DNA from: Lepidurus packardi
Taxonomy: Eukaryota > Arthropoda > Branchiopoda > Notostraca > Triopsidae
Reading direction: 5' to 3'
DNA: 64,000 nucleotides
Assembly: GCA_023053545.1 (NCBI GenBank)
Contig: JAKZAN010000002.1
Coordinates: 11,032,790-11,096,789, forward strand
The position numbers were made by a program, and so were the translations under genes. Under the pieces are notes generated by a model that saw nothing but the letters and a program-made list of their open reading frames with translations, was not told the origin of the DNA and ran no database searches. Below, piece after piece: positions 1-15,097 of the stretch (its first letter is position 1; each line of letters begins with the position of its first letter).

Positions 1-1777
1 CAGGTTGTTACATTCAACTTCCCCAATTATGGTAAGTTATCACGTAAACCCCAGTTTTAACATATTACGGAGTATTATTTGGTATCCTTTTCTAATTTAG
101 TCGCAGGAAAACTTTCGAATCGAAGCGGATACCTTTGGAGAGCTACAGGTGCCCAGCGACAAGTATTATGGCGCCCAGACCTTGAGGTCCGTGATGAATT
201 TCCCTATTGGCGGAGAGTCAGAAAGGATGCCAGTACTTTAAAATTCTCTTATAAAAATCTAATGCCAAAATAACTGAACGTTGATTAGTTCCCAGTCATA
301 AAAGCGTTTGGTATCCTCAAAAAAGCTGCCGCTGAAGTCAACAAAGAATTTGGTTTGGACCCAAAAGTCGCTGATGCTATTAGCAAAGCTGCTGACGAGG
401 TAAAGTCGCGCTTCTTTGGAAAAATTTAAAGAACTTTCTTTCAATAGGTGATTGACGGTTCATTGTATAAAGACCATTTCCCGTTAGTCATCTGGCAAAC
501 TGGTTCAGGCACCCAAAGTAACATGAATGTAAACGAAGTGATCAGCAATCGCGCAATCGAAATGATGGGTGGCAAACTTGGCTCCAAAACACCGGTTCAT
601 CCCAACGATCACGTCAACAAGAGTCAAAGTTCTAATGATACTTATCCTACTGCGATGCATGTCGCTGTAGCGCTTGAAGTGACTCAGCGGTTGATCCCAG
701 CACTTCAAACTTTGCATGACGCGTTGGACGGCAAAGCCAAAGAATTCGCTGATATCATCAAAATTGGCCGTACTCATACCCAAGTAAACCACCAGACCCA
801 AAAACATGAGGTGCAAACAAAGTCTACTCTTTCCTTTCTGTAGGATGCAACGCCGTTGACACTTGGTCAAGAATTTAGTGGCTATGTGCAGCAAATCGCT
901 TTTGGCATTGAACGCATTGAAGCCACCTTACCCCATATCTACTTGCTAGCTGCGGGAGGAACAGCTGTTGGCACAGGCTTGAACACGCGCAAAGGTTTCG
1001 CGGAAAAAGTTGCCAAACGAGTCTCCGAATTGACCGGTACATACACTACATCTAACTGGTTAGGTATTAAGTGAATACGTTGCTAGGTTTGCCATTTCAG
1101 ACTGCCCCCAATAAGTTCGAGGCGTTGGCTTCCCACGACGCTTTGGTAAACACGTCCGGAGCCTTGAACACCGTTGCTACATCCCTAATGAAAATCGCCA
1201 ACGACATCCGCTTTTTGGGTTCCGGTCCACGTTGTGGACTCGGCGAATTAAACCTACCTGAAAACGAGCCCGGCTCCAGTATTATGCCTGGCAAAGTCAA
1301 TCCTACCCAATGCGAGGCTATTACAATGGTAGCTGCGCAAGTTATGGGCAACCACGTGGCTACTACTATTGGCGGTAGTAATGGCCATTTTGAACTGAAT
1401 GTTTTCAAACCTCTGATCGTATCTAACGTTTTACGGTAGGAAAAAGGGAGGATTTACAATAGTTCGGAAGCAAATTACAATAGGTGTTGTTTTACAGATC
1501 AATTCGCTTGTTAGCTGACAGCTCCCTCGCTTTCACCAATAACTGCGTTGTTGGCATTGAAGCGAATAAGAAGCGTATCCATCAACTCTTGCATGAATCC
1601 TTAATGTTGGTCACTGCCTTGAACCCACATATTGGCTACGACAAAGCCGCTAAGATCGCCAAAACAGCTCACAAAGAAGGCGGTACATTGAAAGGAACCG
1701 CCATTAAGTTAGGCTACTTGACGGAAGAACAGTTCGACAAATGGGTACGTCCCGAGGAAATGTTAGGTCCGAAGTAG
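1..1777 (+). CDS. FH: Fumarate hydratase, class II (5' end outside window)
   Basis: Converts fumarate to malate in the TCA cycle; the class II enzyme is a homotetramer in mitochondria and cytosol. Exons as read: 2-31 (partial, in frame 2), 107-232, 289-399, 448-783, 844-1036, 1087-1435 and 1498-1777; these sum to 475 codons including TAG. Conserved blocks appear in family order: [41 protein letters not shown] and the fumarase/lyase signature [16 protein letters not shown] near 1270-1313, ending MLGPK. The first visible codons ([10 protein letters not shown]) look like the end of a mitochondrial leader, so only the very N-terminus is missing. It converges on PNPT1, with about 130 bp between the two stop codons. 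Introns are 48-75 nt. The assignment is secure; only the first exon boundary is inferred. Confidence 0.97.
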
Positions 1778-1910
1778 ACTCTTGTAAGGTTGAAAGTACT
1801 TTGTGAATCTTGAATTTAAGTGATTTTTTGGCGAATTTGTAGAACGGAAAAAGTTTTGGTGTCAGATACATACGCGGTTGTAAAATAGTTGCGTCTATTT
1901 AACTTGATTT

Positions 1911-4704
1911 TTAGCCCAGATTCTTCACTACTGCAGAAGCTGGACTTAGCAAGACTTTTCGAGATATTCGCATACGACCACTTACAGGGTCTCTTCCAAA
2001 ATACTTTACTTGGATTTCCTGGCCAACTTGGAAGCCCAATGCTGTGGGATGACTTATCTAAACGTGATGAATGATGAAACGAATGTCAAGAATTTATTTG
2101 CAAGACTTGGGTATCTTACCTTCCGCGTGTCCAATTGAGAGTTGTGCAGTAAGGTAGGAATCATAGAAGGATACAAGGTTACTAAAACTCCGATTTCTTT
2201 AATCTCCACGATTTTGGCTTTGTAAATGGCACCGAATTCCAGCTCAGGCTCTTTTTCTTCGCTCAGCCAGGTTGCAATCATCTCCTTGGCTTCTTGCAGA
2301 GCTTCTGTATTGGGTGCAAACATACTAAAGCCACCATCACCTTCATCGCTTGTAATTTGGACCCCCGTTTCGGCTGTGAGCCTTCGCAAATTGCAGCCTC
2401 CCATACCCCGTAGCCGCCCTCGCTTATGTGCTGGAACTTCTAACATTTCCACCACGGGCCAATTTTCTTTATGGCTTGTTCTAAACAGTGAAACATATGG
2501 TTTCTGTCACATCTCAGAAGTCTTGCAGACTAATTACCTCGGCTTCTTCAGAGTGTCGTGCATAATTTGCAAGATGTGAGCTTTAGCTTGCGTTCCTTGT
2601 TCTAAAGCTTCCATGATCAACTTAAGCGGCAAGCCCGGTATTTTAACGTCTACTTGCAGGGCTGTGACTCCTTGTTTCGTACCGGCCAATTTGAAGTCCA
2701 TATCTCCCAAGTAGTCCTCAATGCCCTAAATAATGCTGAAATTAACAACAGTACTGAACAATAATAAATACAATAAATAACAATAATTAATTACAATTAT
2801 TATTAATAATAATAATAGATTAACAATAATAATTCTGAACTCTTTGAAAGAAAATTTTACCAAAATATCGGTTAATATTCGGTAGTCTACTATTTCACTG
2901 CCGTTATATTGGGTGATGAGTCCCATGGCGACTCCTGCAGCAGGGTGCGATACTTCCACACCGGCATCCATCAGTGCTAGACTTCCTCCACACACGGTTG
3001 CCATCGACGAAGAACCTAACAGATGTTGTTACATAGAATGTACATAGATTTTGGGAGAAATCGGTAACTCATCACCATTTGATTCCAAGACTTCGGAAGT
3101 TAAACGGATTGTGAATGGGAAATTATTGGGAATGATGCAACGCAAACCCTTCTCAGCTAACGCGCCATGACCCAATTCTCTTCTGCCTGCTGCTCCTTGT
3201 CTGCCCGTTTCGTTTGTGGCATACGGAGGGAATTCATAGTGCAAGAAGAAACTTTTCTCTTTTACACCCCTAAAACATACAAAATTAGAAAATCGGCTTT
3301 TTACAGAACAGCTAACTTAGTACGTACCCTAGCAGTACGGACACCGGGTCAGATTTGATGGCAGATTCCTTCGAGTCAAAAGCTACTGTACACAATACTT
3401 GGGTTTGGCCACGTTGGAAGAGAGCAGATCCATGTAGTGGCTTATATAGGTCTACTTCACAATTAATAGGTCGTACTTGCGTAAGGTTTCGGCCATCACA
3501 CCTATTTGACGGTACTTATATGTAACGGAAAAAACGTTTTATAATGACTATAATTGCCAGCCTACCTAATATTTTCTTCGAGGATCATCTGTCGGAAAAC
3601 GTCCTTGTACATTGTGTTGACAGCTTCACTAAGCACTGCAGGTTCTTGATCTGGAAAGGATCCTTTAAGTTTGTCCATGACATCATTACGGATGTTCGTT
3701 ATTGCAACATCACGGGCGACTTTGTCATAGCGAACATCATGCAGGACTTCACGAAAGCGATTCATTCCTAGAACTTTTGAAGCGTCGAGAACTTCTACAG
3801 AAGCCTGGGCTATTGTTGGAAGTTCGCGTTTCGGTTTTCCGGCTTTTTTGACAAGTTCCTCAATAGATTTAATAATATGTTGACACTCTTTCACTCCGCT
3901 CTTGATACATTTTTGAAAGTCTTGAAGAAGAATATTCTTAGCGTCAGCTTCCATCATGACCACTAAATTACGCGCTAACGCACTAATGACTAGATTCAAA
4001 GAACTTGCCGCCATTTCACGACGAGTGGGGTTAATAACGACTTGGTTGTCAATGAATCCGACTCGGACTGCCCCTACTGGTCCAGTCCAAGGAATATCAG
4101 ACAAAGCTAAGGCTGTGGAGGCTGCATTGATGGCTAAAACTTCGGGATCCTAGAAACAGTTGGAGTAAGCCCCGACTATATTGTTTATTTTAACAACTGC
4201 TTTACCTGTACCCCGTCTACCGATAATAAGTTGCACATGATTTGGGTTTCGTAATTATAGCTTTGAGGAAAAACAGGTCTAAGAGATCGGTCTATCATTC
4301 GGCTAACTAGGATCTCTTTATCTGTTGCGCCCATTTCTCTTCTCAAAAAATTAGTTGGAATACGTCCTGCAGCAGCAGCTTTTTGCCGATAATCCACGGT
4401 AAGTGGTAAAAATGAAGCTGGGGACGTTTTCGTCTTGCTGACAGCCGTGACCATAACTGACGTATCTCCAAGGGAAGCGACGGCGCAGCCATCCGCAAAT
4501 CGAGCATACTTTCCGCTACTAATCTCCATAGTCCTTCTAAAATTGTCATCCAAAATGTGCAATCATCAACAACACGCCATGAGATCACGTACAGTACGTT
4601 GTATACGGTAATCGCCTGAACAAATTAAGCCTTACCCATTTGAAAACTTTACACCAACCGCGTTGGAATGTGTGCAAGATGAAGTATTTATTAAACGTTT
4701 CCAT
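1911..4704 (-). CDS. PNPT1: Polyribonucleotide nucleotidyltransferase 1, mitochondrial (PNPase)
   Basis: A 3'-to-5' phosphorolytic exoribonuclease of mitochondria, acting in RNA decay and import. Nine exons: 4704-4598, 4536-4206, 4149-3566, 3501-3328, 3269-3076, 3015-2861, 2725-2538, 2480-2120 and 2057-1911, giving 746 residues (human about 783). Order: a basic, aromatic leader ([11 protein letters not shown]...), first RNase PH domain ([33 protein letters not shown]), helical linker, second RNase PH domain ([47 protein letters not shown]), KH domain ([16 protein letters not shown]) and S1 domain ([17 protein letters not shown]). I chose the start at 4704 because its leader exon joins in phase to the first conserved exon; no upstream in-frame ATG was seen. 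Intron 7 (2860-2726) is AT-rich. The body of the gene is certain, the leader likely. Confidence 0.95.
2740..2835. repeat. AT-rich simple sequence in a PNPT1 intron
   Basis: A run of AAT/ATT-type units (aataataaat, attattaataataataa) fills most of PNPT1 intron 7. It is low-complexity sequence with no coding content. Confidence 0.7.
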
Positions 4705-5599
4705 ATTGTAAAGGGCCTGGTTAGTTGTCGGTCGATCATGAAACATTGCATGTGTTTCCCCGCCATGCTCGCAAACTAATTTTTGTAAATAACCAGCGTT
4801 CTAAACACAGAAACACGAATAGGGAATTCGGTTGCTTAAGCGAGGATCAGTCCTTTTTATACACGAATAGCGATTTCGATTATTCAGCAAGGATCAGACC
4901 TTGCTACGCAATGGAACGTTTCAAGCATTTAAACATTACGACTTGTCTTGAATCGATCGGAATAAATCAATAAACCAACTTGAGATAACTTATTGAATGC
5001 ACTGCATATTTTTTAAAAAAGAATATTTCGTTAAAAACTCAAAACCATGTTTTTGCTTTTCATATAATTTTTTAACTGCACGAACGCTTCTATATGACCA
5101 CCACCTAATGCCATCGCGAATACAAATACGTAACTTGCAACGACTAAAAAACAGACCGTGAAAATTTGAATAGAAGCTGCAATGTTAGACGCTGCAATTC
5201 AACAAAGAAATCATAGTAATAGCTAACAGTCACTTTGTAAATTCAAAATTACAATGAAGAAAAAAATCCTCGGCGGTATGCCATGTTTTCGAAATGCGTT
5301 AAATGAGAAATATGAGAAGATTCGAAGGACATACAGTACTGTACCGATTACTGGCTTTTCTTGAAAGCGCACACTCTCAACATGTAATGTTCCCGTCACA
5401 GAATTACGTCAAAGTTGCACTGAAAACGTGAAGAGGATAAAAGCGTGTCAAAATTGAACGAAAGTGGACAAAACCTGGCGAAGTGTATACGAAATATTAC
5501 GGCGAATTTACGTGCATGTTGGGGTCGTAACCCATAGAAGACCCATCATAGCCCTGTTCCAAAGAATTATGCGTTACGAGGCACACTATTACAAGTATT
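4705..5599. other. Intergenic: PNPT1 upstream region and extradenticle 3' flank
   Basis: No gene seen. Both neighbours lie on the minus strand, so this stretch must hold the extradenticle 3'UTR (right part) and the PNPT1 promoter (left part). Short plus-strand open frames here have no recognisable protein content. A TTTATT (AATAAA on the minus strand) occurs near 4687 but lies inside the PNPT1 first exon. Confidence 0.6.
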
Positions 5600-7914
<2,315 letters not shown>

Positions 7915-8762
7915 TACACTTTCACAAGTCTTTTACACTCGACCAAAGTTCTGTGAATAAACCGTCACTGAAAATGCAGTCCTCTTATCCACAGACAGGG
8001 CTCAGCCCAAACCCAACGTATCCGCAAAAGTCCAGGCTTTCTAGAATATGGAAATGCAAGTACAGATTAGCATATCCCATTTTTTCTAAAGACGAATGCT
8101 TCTATATAAGCTACACGATAAGTATGATGCGCTATAGCTTAAGGCTTCGTTGTAACTAAAGCAAGGGATCTAATTTACAGAAGAGAAGAACGAGATCAAG
8201 AAATCATTTTGATTTTCTCTTGAGGAAGATTCTGCATTCTGGAATTCTGTTTATCCTGCACACGAAAGAAATGGTCAACAACGCAAGAACCCAAAGAACC
8301 ATTATATGATCGTGCACTTAATGTACGTAATTAGTGCTCTAAACATTACCTGTAGAAACTCTCGAATCCTTTGATTCTTGGGAACAGAACAAAGGAGCGT
8401 CTATAGCATCTCACAACACGATTTATGACACAAAGCCAAGGGCTGCGTAGAAGAATGCGATACCAATACAAACATTTTATCGATTTTTAAGTCGCGCGAA
8501 ATACAAAATATAATGAGGAAAACCTGAATTATGCATAAAGCTTGTGTTTGAAAGAACAAGTTGCGGGACAAGATACCTGCAAATTCCATTACAAGAAAAA
8601 ACGAAGTAGCAGGAAACATATAATGATAAACCATTCTTGAAATGTAGACTTTGGCTTTAAATCAAATTCCGAACAAATACAAAATTCCGAGCAAATACAA
8701 AACTATGTTGTTTAATATATTGTTCAATATATTGTTTACACAGAAAGTAAGGAATAATGTGT
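7915..8762. other. Intergenic: upstream of exd
   Basis: No coding exon recognised. It lies between the exd start codon and the stop of the upstream minus-strand DUF1295 gene, so it should contain the exd promoter and 5'UTR, possibly with a 5'UTR intron. Open frames here have no family signature. Confidence 0.5.
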
Positions 8763-9757
8763 TCAACCCAAGTACGGAACAAAGACAGAAGTTTTTTTCA
8801 CGTAAGCTTGATAGTCTTCTCGATGGCCCCATCTTTTCTCAGCCCCCTTTTCTAACAACGGGATTCCACTTACTAGTGTAATGAGTAACGCTAGAAAGAC
8901 GGGACTTAAGACACTGAGGTGTTGCCACCATGTATGAAAAACCGAGGTTGATGCTATATATAAGCCAAACCATAGCAAAACTTCTCCAAAGTAATTAGGG
9001 TGTCTGGAAATGCTCCACAGACCGGATTTGATAAACTCGCCCTAAAGCAAAAATAATTTCATTACAAAAGAGCGATTGTGCGTGTAGTAAATCTACTTTG
9101 TTCATCGGATCGGCTCTAAACTGCGACTTTTGATAATCCGCCGTAACTTCAATAACGAAGCCAATAACCCAAAGGGACCAACCCGTATAGTCTTGCCATC
9201 CTAACGACGTATGGTGTATTTCAGCTTCCATGAGCAGCGTAGGAAGCAATGTAACAATAACCCATACTCCTATATTCTTTCGATAATTTAACCGAAGGTT
9301 TTCAGAAAGGAAGGTTTACCCTGCATCGTCCAATATACGAAGAGCAACGCTGGGCTGTTTCGTGCTTTATCAAACCGCTTATCGTGTCCATCTTTCATGA
9401 TACGAGTGAATAAATATGATCCTAACCTTGAGACATAAAACAAAATGAACGTAATGAGTTTAAAGAAGATTAAATTGTACCTAAGTGACCAAACGAGAAT
9501 AAAGGCTGTGTGTACATATGGCCGCACATTTGCGCGATTTTCAGGAAGCCGCCAACAGCTTAGCGCAGCCAGTAAGGCGAAAGTACCGGAGCCTGTTAGT
9601 AAACAAAATAGCCTTTACAATTATAGAAATAGGTTTCATCTTAACCGGCAAGATCGTAAAATTTTTCGGTTTTGAAGTACGCGGAGAAAATCCACAGGAA
9701 CCACTGGAGCCCAAAATCCACCGCAGCCAACTCCAACAGCCCACAATATGCAAACAT
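8763..9757 (-). CDS. DUF1295 membrane protein (steroid 5-alpha-reductase-like C-terminal fold)
   Basis: Multi-pass membrane protein of about 260 residues, the usual length for the family. Exons: 9757-9646, 9592-9481, 9426-9320, 9269-9097 and 9041-8763. Family marks visible in order: a hydrophobic N-terminal helix ending KTEKFYDLAGS; LVWSLRLGSYLFTRI; the basic GHDKRFDKARN segment; helices around VWVIVTLLPTLLM and GWSLWVIGFVIEVTADYQKS; and the conserved C-terminal block GEFIKSGLWSISRHPNYFGE, followed by LWFGLY and a RWG...DYQAY...FVPYLG ending. The family resembles the isoprenylcysteine methyltransferase/steroid reductase fold; the substrate is unknown, so no reaction is claimed. An in-frame ATG at 9859 would add an N-terminal extension, but 9757 gives the family-like start. 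Confidence 0.88.
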
Positions 9758-10099
9758 CTTGTTTGACTCTCGCACGGAATAATAAACTACAGGGTTTGTA
9801 CAATAGTGTTGATTTACTAGAATTATGTTAAAAATTACTTCAGTTAAAATTTCAGCCAAATAATTTTCACTTCAATGGACTTTCCTGTGTAGTCTGTATC
9901 GTAAAAAGAACCATAGTCGTCAGTTACACCTTGGGCTTCGCTACAGACATGTTACATAACATGTAATCACAGAAGGGCGGGATTTGGGTACTTAGGGGTG
10001 GAGTCTCAAGTATCCAGAGATTACAACGTTATGTACGAATTCGTAGAAACACAAAAACTTACATAATCATTTATAGACTGTATGCAATTTTTAGCTTTG
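9758..10099. other. Intergenic
   Basis: Between the DUF1295 gene start and the protease stop codon, both on the minus strand. It should hold the protease 3'UTR and the DUF1295 promoter. No other feature seen. Confidence 0.5.
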
Positions 10100-11662
10100 T
10101 TAGGGCTTAACGTTATCAAGAATCCATTGTAAATACGCAGGAACCCAGGTATAAACGCCAGGCAGCGCTACTTCTCCGCAAGCCACCGGTCCGAACGAAA
10201 CGATACCCATTGCGTAGGTACGAGGCTCCCCCGTCGATTGATCTCTGACCATCAAAGGTCCCCCAGAATCTCCCATACAAGTATCTTGACAAGAATTGCC
10301 ACCCGCACAGAACTGTTGACTATGATTGATCTGAGCAATATTACCGTACAGTTTCTTGCACGAGGCAGATCCCACAAGCGGGACTTGGGCTTTTTGCAGA
10401 ATTGAAGCATCTGGCAGACCTATTGGCACAATGTATAGTTAATAGCGCCGCTTTATCAGAGTCCGTTAAATAAAATTATATACCGTATCCTAAATTACCC
10501 CAGCCAGCAACGATAGGATTATAATTGTCCGTCAAATGGGTCATGACATTCCCAAAGGGTAAACAAATAGGTTGAATCCAGTCTAGAATTTACAAGTCTA
10601 GTTAGAATCTAGAAATACTTTTTTTTCGTAATACCTGAAACTTGCACGTGTTTTGCCAGACGAATGAGAGCTATATCGTGTCGATACGGGTCAGGTTGAC
10701 CGTACTCCGGGTGCGTTATAACATCTTGGATCGAGACGTCGACTGTTCCCGGGGAGCACATTTCTATGTTACCAACAATAATGCAGTCATAAAATTGCTC
10801 GGTATCATATTCACCAAGCCTTATAACTTTTCTACAGAACAGGATTAACATCAGCTAACGAAAAGGTACCGATCTTACAATTCAAAGTTCTCTTTTATAG
10901 CATCGAAAATACAATGGGCAGCTGTTAACACATACTGCTTGGTGATAAGAGAACCACCGCAAAAGAACTCCACAACAGGTCCTAAACACATAGTGCAATA
11001 TTAGGTCATTCCTAAATGGACATAGGAAACTGTTTGAACGTATCTTACTTGCAGAGTACTTCTTGACGTATCCCAAACGAACCATCCACGGGAACGCTCC
11101 CAGACCTGCATCTACACCTTTCGAAACCCGATTGTCAGCATCCCCTTCTTGTCCGCAATCCGAAGCTTTTAGTCCAGGGAGTAAATGACGTTGGGGATGC
11201 AGTGAATCCTTAAGTTCTAGAATATCTCGTGCAGGTGTAACTACTTCATCAAAATCATCGACTGACGGTTTGCTGGAACTGCCTGGCTGGCACTTAGGTA
11301 TGTCAGGGCAGCAAACTCGGACGCCTGCTTGAAACCGGCAAAAAGACGCTCGTACGATATTCTGGTGACTTGCCGTACGCTGTCCTGCCAACTTGTGAAG
11401 AGGTGGGCACGAGGACAGATGGACACATTTACCCATAACCACTTTCCCTACAACAGAAGTACCTCGGGACAGACCGAGGAGTTGCCGAAGTATGTGGGTG
11501 GATGACGGGTCGGGAAAGTCCGGGACGGTCCAACTACAAGGATCATCTCCTGCATCAGAAATTTTTTACATTTTTTAATCCAGAAAAATTTAATAAGTTA
11601 CCCAAGACGTTGACAATAAAAATACCCTGACAATAAAGGAAAACTGCTAACCCTCGCTTCAT
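10100..11662 (-). CDS. CLIP-domain serine protease (trypsin-like, secreted)
   Basis: Secreted zymogen of the arthropod haemolymph cascade type. Exons: 11662-11602, 11549-11049, 10981-10879, 10831-10635, 10582-10484 and 10419-10100, giving 426 residues. A short hydrophobic leader (MKRGLAVFLYCQGIFIVNVL) is followed by a CLIP domain with six cysteines (DPC, GKC, SSC, SFC, VCC). Next come a linker with an activation cleavage site (DADNR/VSKGVDAG) and a chymotrypsin-fold domain. The catalytic triad is visible: TAAHC (His), RHDIALIRL (Asp) and GDSGGPL (Ser). The residue six before the serine is Asp (DTCMGDSGG), which predicts cleavage after Arg/Lys. The cysteine before the activation site (SDCGQ) would tether the CLIP domain after activation. 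Family use is melanisation or Toll-type signalling; the exact substrate is unknown. Confidence 0.93.
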
Positions 11663-11699
11663 TGTGGCAATTTGCGATTGCATTCAAGGAACTCTTAAA

Positions 11700-11738
11700 A
11701 AACTGTATGAAAGCCGCATCTTCAAACGGAATTTATAC
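11700..11738 (-). promoter_or_regulatory. Putative TATA box and initiator of the CLIP protease
   Basis: On the minus strand a TATAAAT (11731-11737) is followed about 30 bp later by ATACAGT, an arthropod-like initiator, some 40 bp before the start codon. Position and spacing are right; not proven. Confidence 0.4.
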
Positions 11739-12102
11739 ACCACTGAGAGGTCTCTTCTTAAAAAAACCCAACATTATACATAAAGGAAACTGTAAAGTCC
11801 CTTTTCATCCGACAGCGGAAACGGAAGTCTGACCTCAGTAGGACGTGGTGGTCAGATACTGACGTCGATTGACAGTTTACCAGTTTTGGTCATTACCTAA
11901 AATCATTCCGTTCTGATATTCGGAGTGTCGGGGAAATGCGAAGTTTTGATTTCCTCGTATTCAAATTTCAACAGAAAAGAAATGAGCCGAGTTTTACAAA
12001 ATGTATTGTGGATTTCCAATACGAAGGGCCATACGATTGGCCCTTTACCTGCCAGTAACTCAAAAAAAAAAAAAAGATCAAAAGATACATTCTGAAACGC
12101 AA
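11739..12102. other. Intergenic
   Basis: Upstream region of the protease and 3' flank of PSMC6. An A-rich run lies at 12062-12075. Nothing else recognised. Confidence 0.5.
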
Positions 12103-13677
<1,575 letters not shown>

Positions 13678-13930
13678 ATTTATAGCCGACTACACTATAA
13701 CCCTTTCAACTCAAGGCAAACTTTGCGGTTGAGATATCTAATTTATTATGAACAAAAACGCTCCGTCACTTGTTTACTGCATGAAGCAGCGCTAGCGCCG
13801 CCGCTTTCGAATGATAGAGGCGGGCGTGTAGGCGGGTTTAGTAAGGAGGGTACAGCCTATCTGGAATAAACTTAGCAAAGGAAAACACGTGTTAATTTCT
13901 AACAAAGTAGCTTCCGAAGTTCTTTAAATT
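13678..13930. promoter_or_regulatory. Bidirectional promoter interval, PSMC6 / NOL7-like
   Basis: 253 bp separates two divergent start codons. No TATA box is obvious. The middle (13780-13840) is more GC-rich than its flanks (gcgctagcgccgccgc, gaggcgggcgtgtaggcggg), as expected for a housekeeping shared promoter. Confidence 0.6.
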
Positions 13931-14773
13931 ATGAGTCGTAAAAAATATTTCCCGGACTTGGACGACAGCGACGTTGTCTTCCAATTTGATCCAGAACCAT
14001 TAAAACCTACTGCCGCACAACAGCCTGCTTCAGATTCAAGCGACGATGAAGCACCTGAAGATATTAGTTTCGAAACTGGGAAGAAGTCGGCATGGGAGGC
14101 AGCTAAAGCAGAAGCACGGAGCGTAAGACTCCTGAAGCAGACGAGCAAATTGAAGCGTCGTCAATTGGACGAGCTTTTCAAGTCCCAAAAAGAGGAAAAG
14201 GTCAATTTACTTTGAGTAAATGTATGTGTTATAACCGCACATTTCGTCTTTAGGCTAAACGATTGGAAGAACTATCAAAGAAGAAGTTGCCGCAAGAGTT
14301 TCTGGATAGCCTACTTGATGACGACGAGAAACCTGCTGTAAATATGGCCAATAGGGCAACCGAGACGAACACTTTCCGCAAACCCGTGTCCAGGAAACGT
14401 AAGATATACAACACAAGTTATCTTGAAATTTCTAAATAACTATAAAGCATTCTACACTTAGGAGCGAAGACGGATAAAGACTTCATTCCTTTGAAAGACG
14501 GAACAGATTCAGGAACGCAATTTTACGTGGCTGTGCTCGAGAGTAAACGGTGGCAAAAACCTGGCATAGAACCTCAGGCCGAGGTAGCGAATTTTCGCAC
14601 AAAAGCACTCTATAATCCTCGCATCCGAAGAGAACCAGGTAAAACTGCACAACTTGTTGGTTATCTTGTCTAAATCTGCACTCATTCTTATACTATTCGT
14701 AGTTTCGGCGGCCATAAAAGCACAAGCGAAGCAGCGCGCAGGAGGTGCTAACAGATTTGTGGTGGCAAAATAA
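13931..14773 (+). CDS. NOL7: NOL7-like nucleolar protein (NUC129 type)
   Basis: Small basic nucleolar protein; in vertebrates NOL7 takes part in pre-rRNA processing. Exons: 13931-14200, 14254-14398, 14462-14638 and 14703-14773, giving 220 residues. The family pattern is an acidic N-terminus (DLDDSD, DSSDDEAPEDISF), a long charged helix (AWEAAKAEARSVRLLK, LKRRQLDELFKSQKEEKAKR) followed by LPQEFLDSLL, and a basic C-terminus (AAIKAQAKQRAGGANRF). All four splice joins keep frame. An AATAAA overlaps the stop codon, and a better placed one lies near 14976. Converges on HID1. I recognise the family from the DEAPE...F motif and the charged helix; orthology should be confirmed by search. Confidence 0.8.
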
Positions 14774-15097
14774 ACTGGGATGCAAATATAACTGTACTTT
14801 TAAAATCGAATAACATTTTAATCTGGGTCGAATCGTTAAAACACGCTGACAATAAACCATTGTTGACACCCAAGAAGTGTTCATGGTGGCTAAAACGGTG
14901 CAAAAAAACACACAACGGTTTACTAATCTACACTTTACATAAAAGCTAGGATCTCCACCCTGTTAAAAATACGCAAATAAAGCTATGTTGCACTCAAACG
15001 ATAAGGGAATGCTTGTAAATACTCGATATATGCAAACTGCAAGGTGAATTGGCATAATGTTTTGAGAGTTCATTTTAAATATCCACTCTCAATCATT
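14774..15097. other. Convergent 3' flanks of NOL7-like and HID1
   Basis: Short convergent interval. AATAAA near 14976 is a plausible polyadenylation signal for the plus-strand gene. No gene seen. Confidence 0.5.

Noticed and set aside
4598-4636. A 20-nt intron (GTAAGG...TTCAG) in the PNPT1 leader
   Set aside because: Too short to be spliced; reading straight through gives an in-phase leader joined at 4598.
9518-9766. Plus-strand open frame opposite the DUF1295 gene
   Set aside because: It overlaps conserved minus-strand exons and an intron; a shadow frame.
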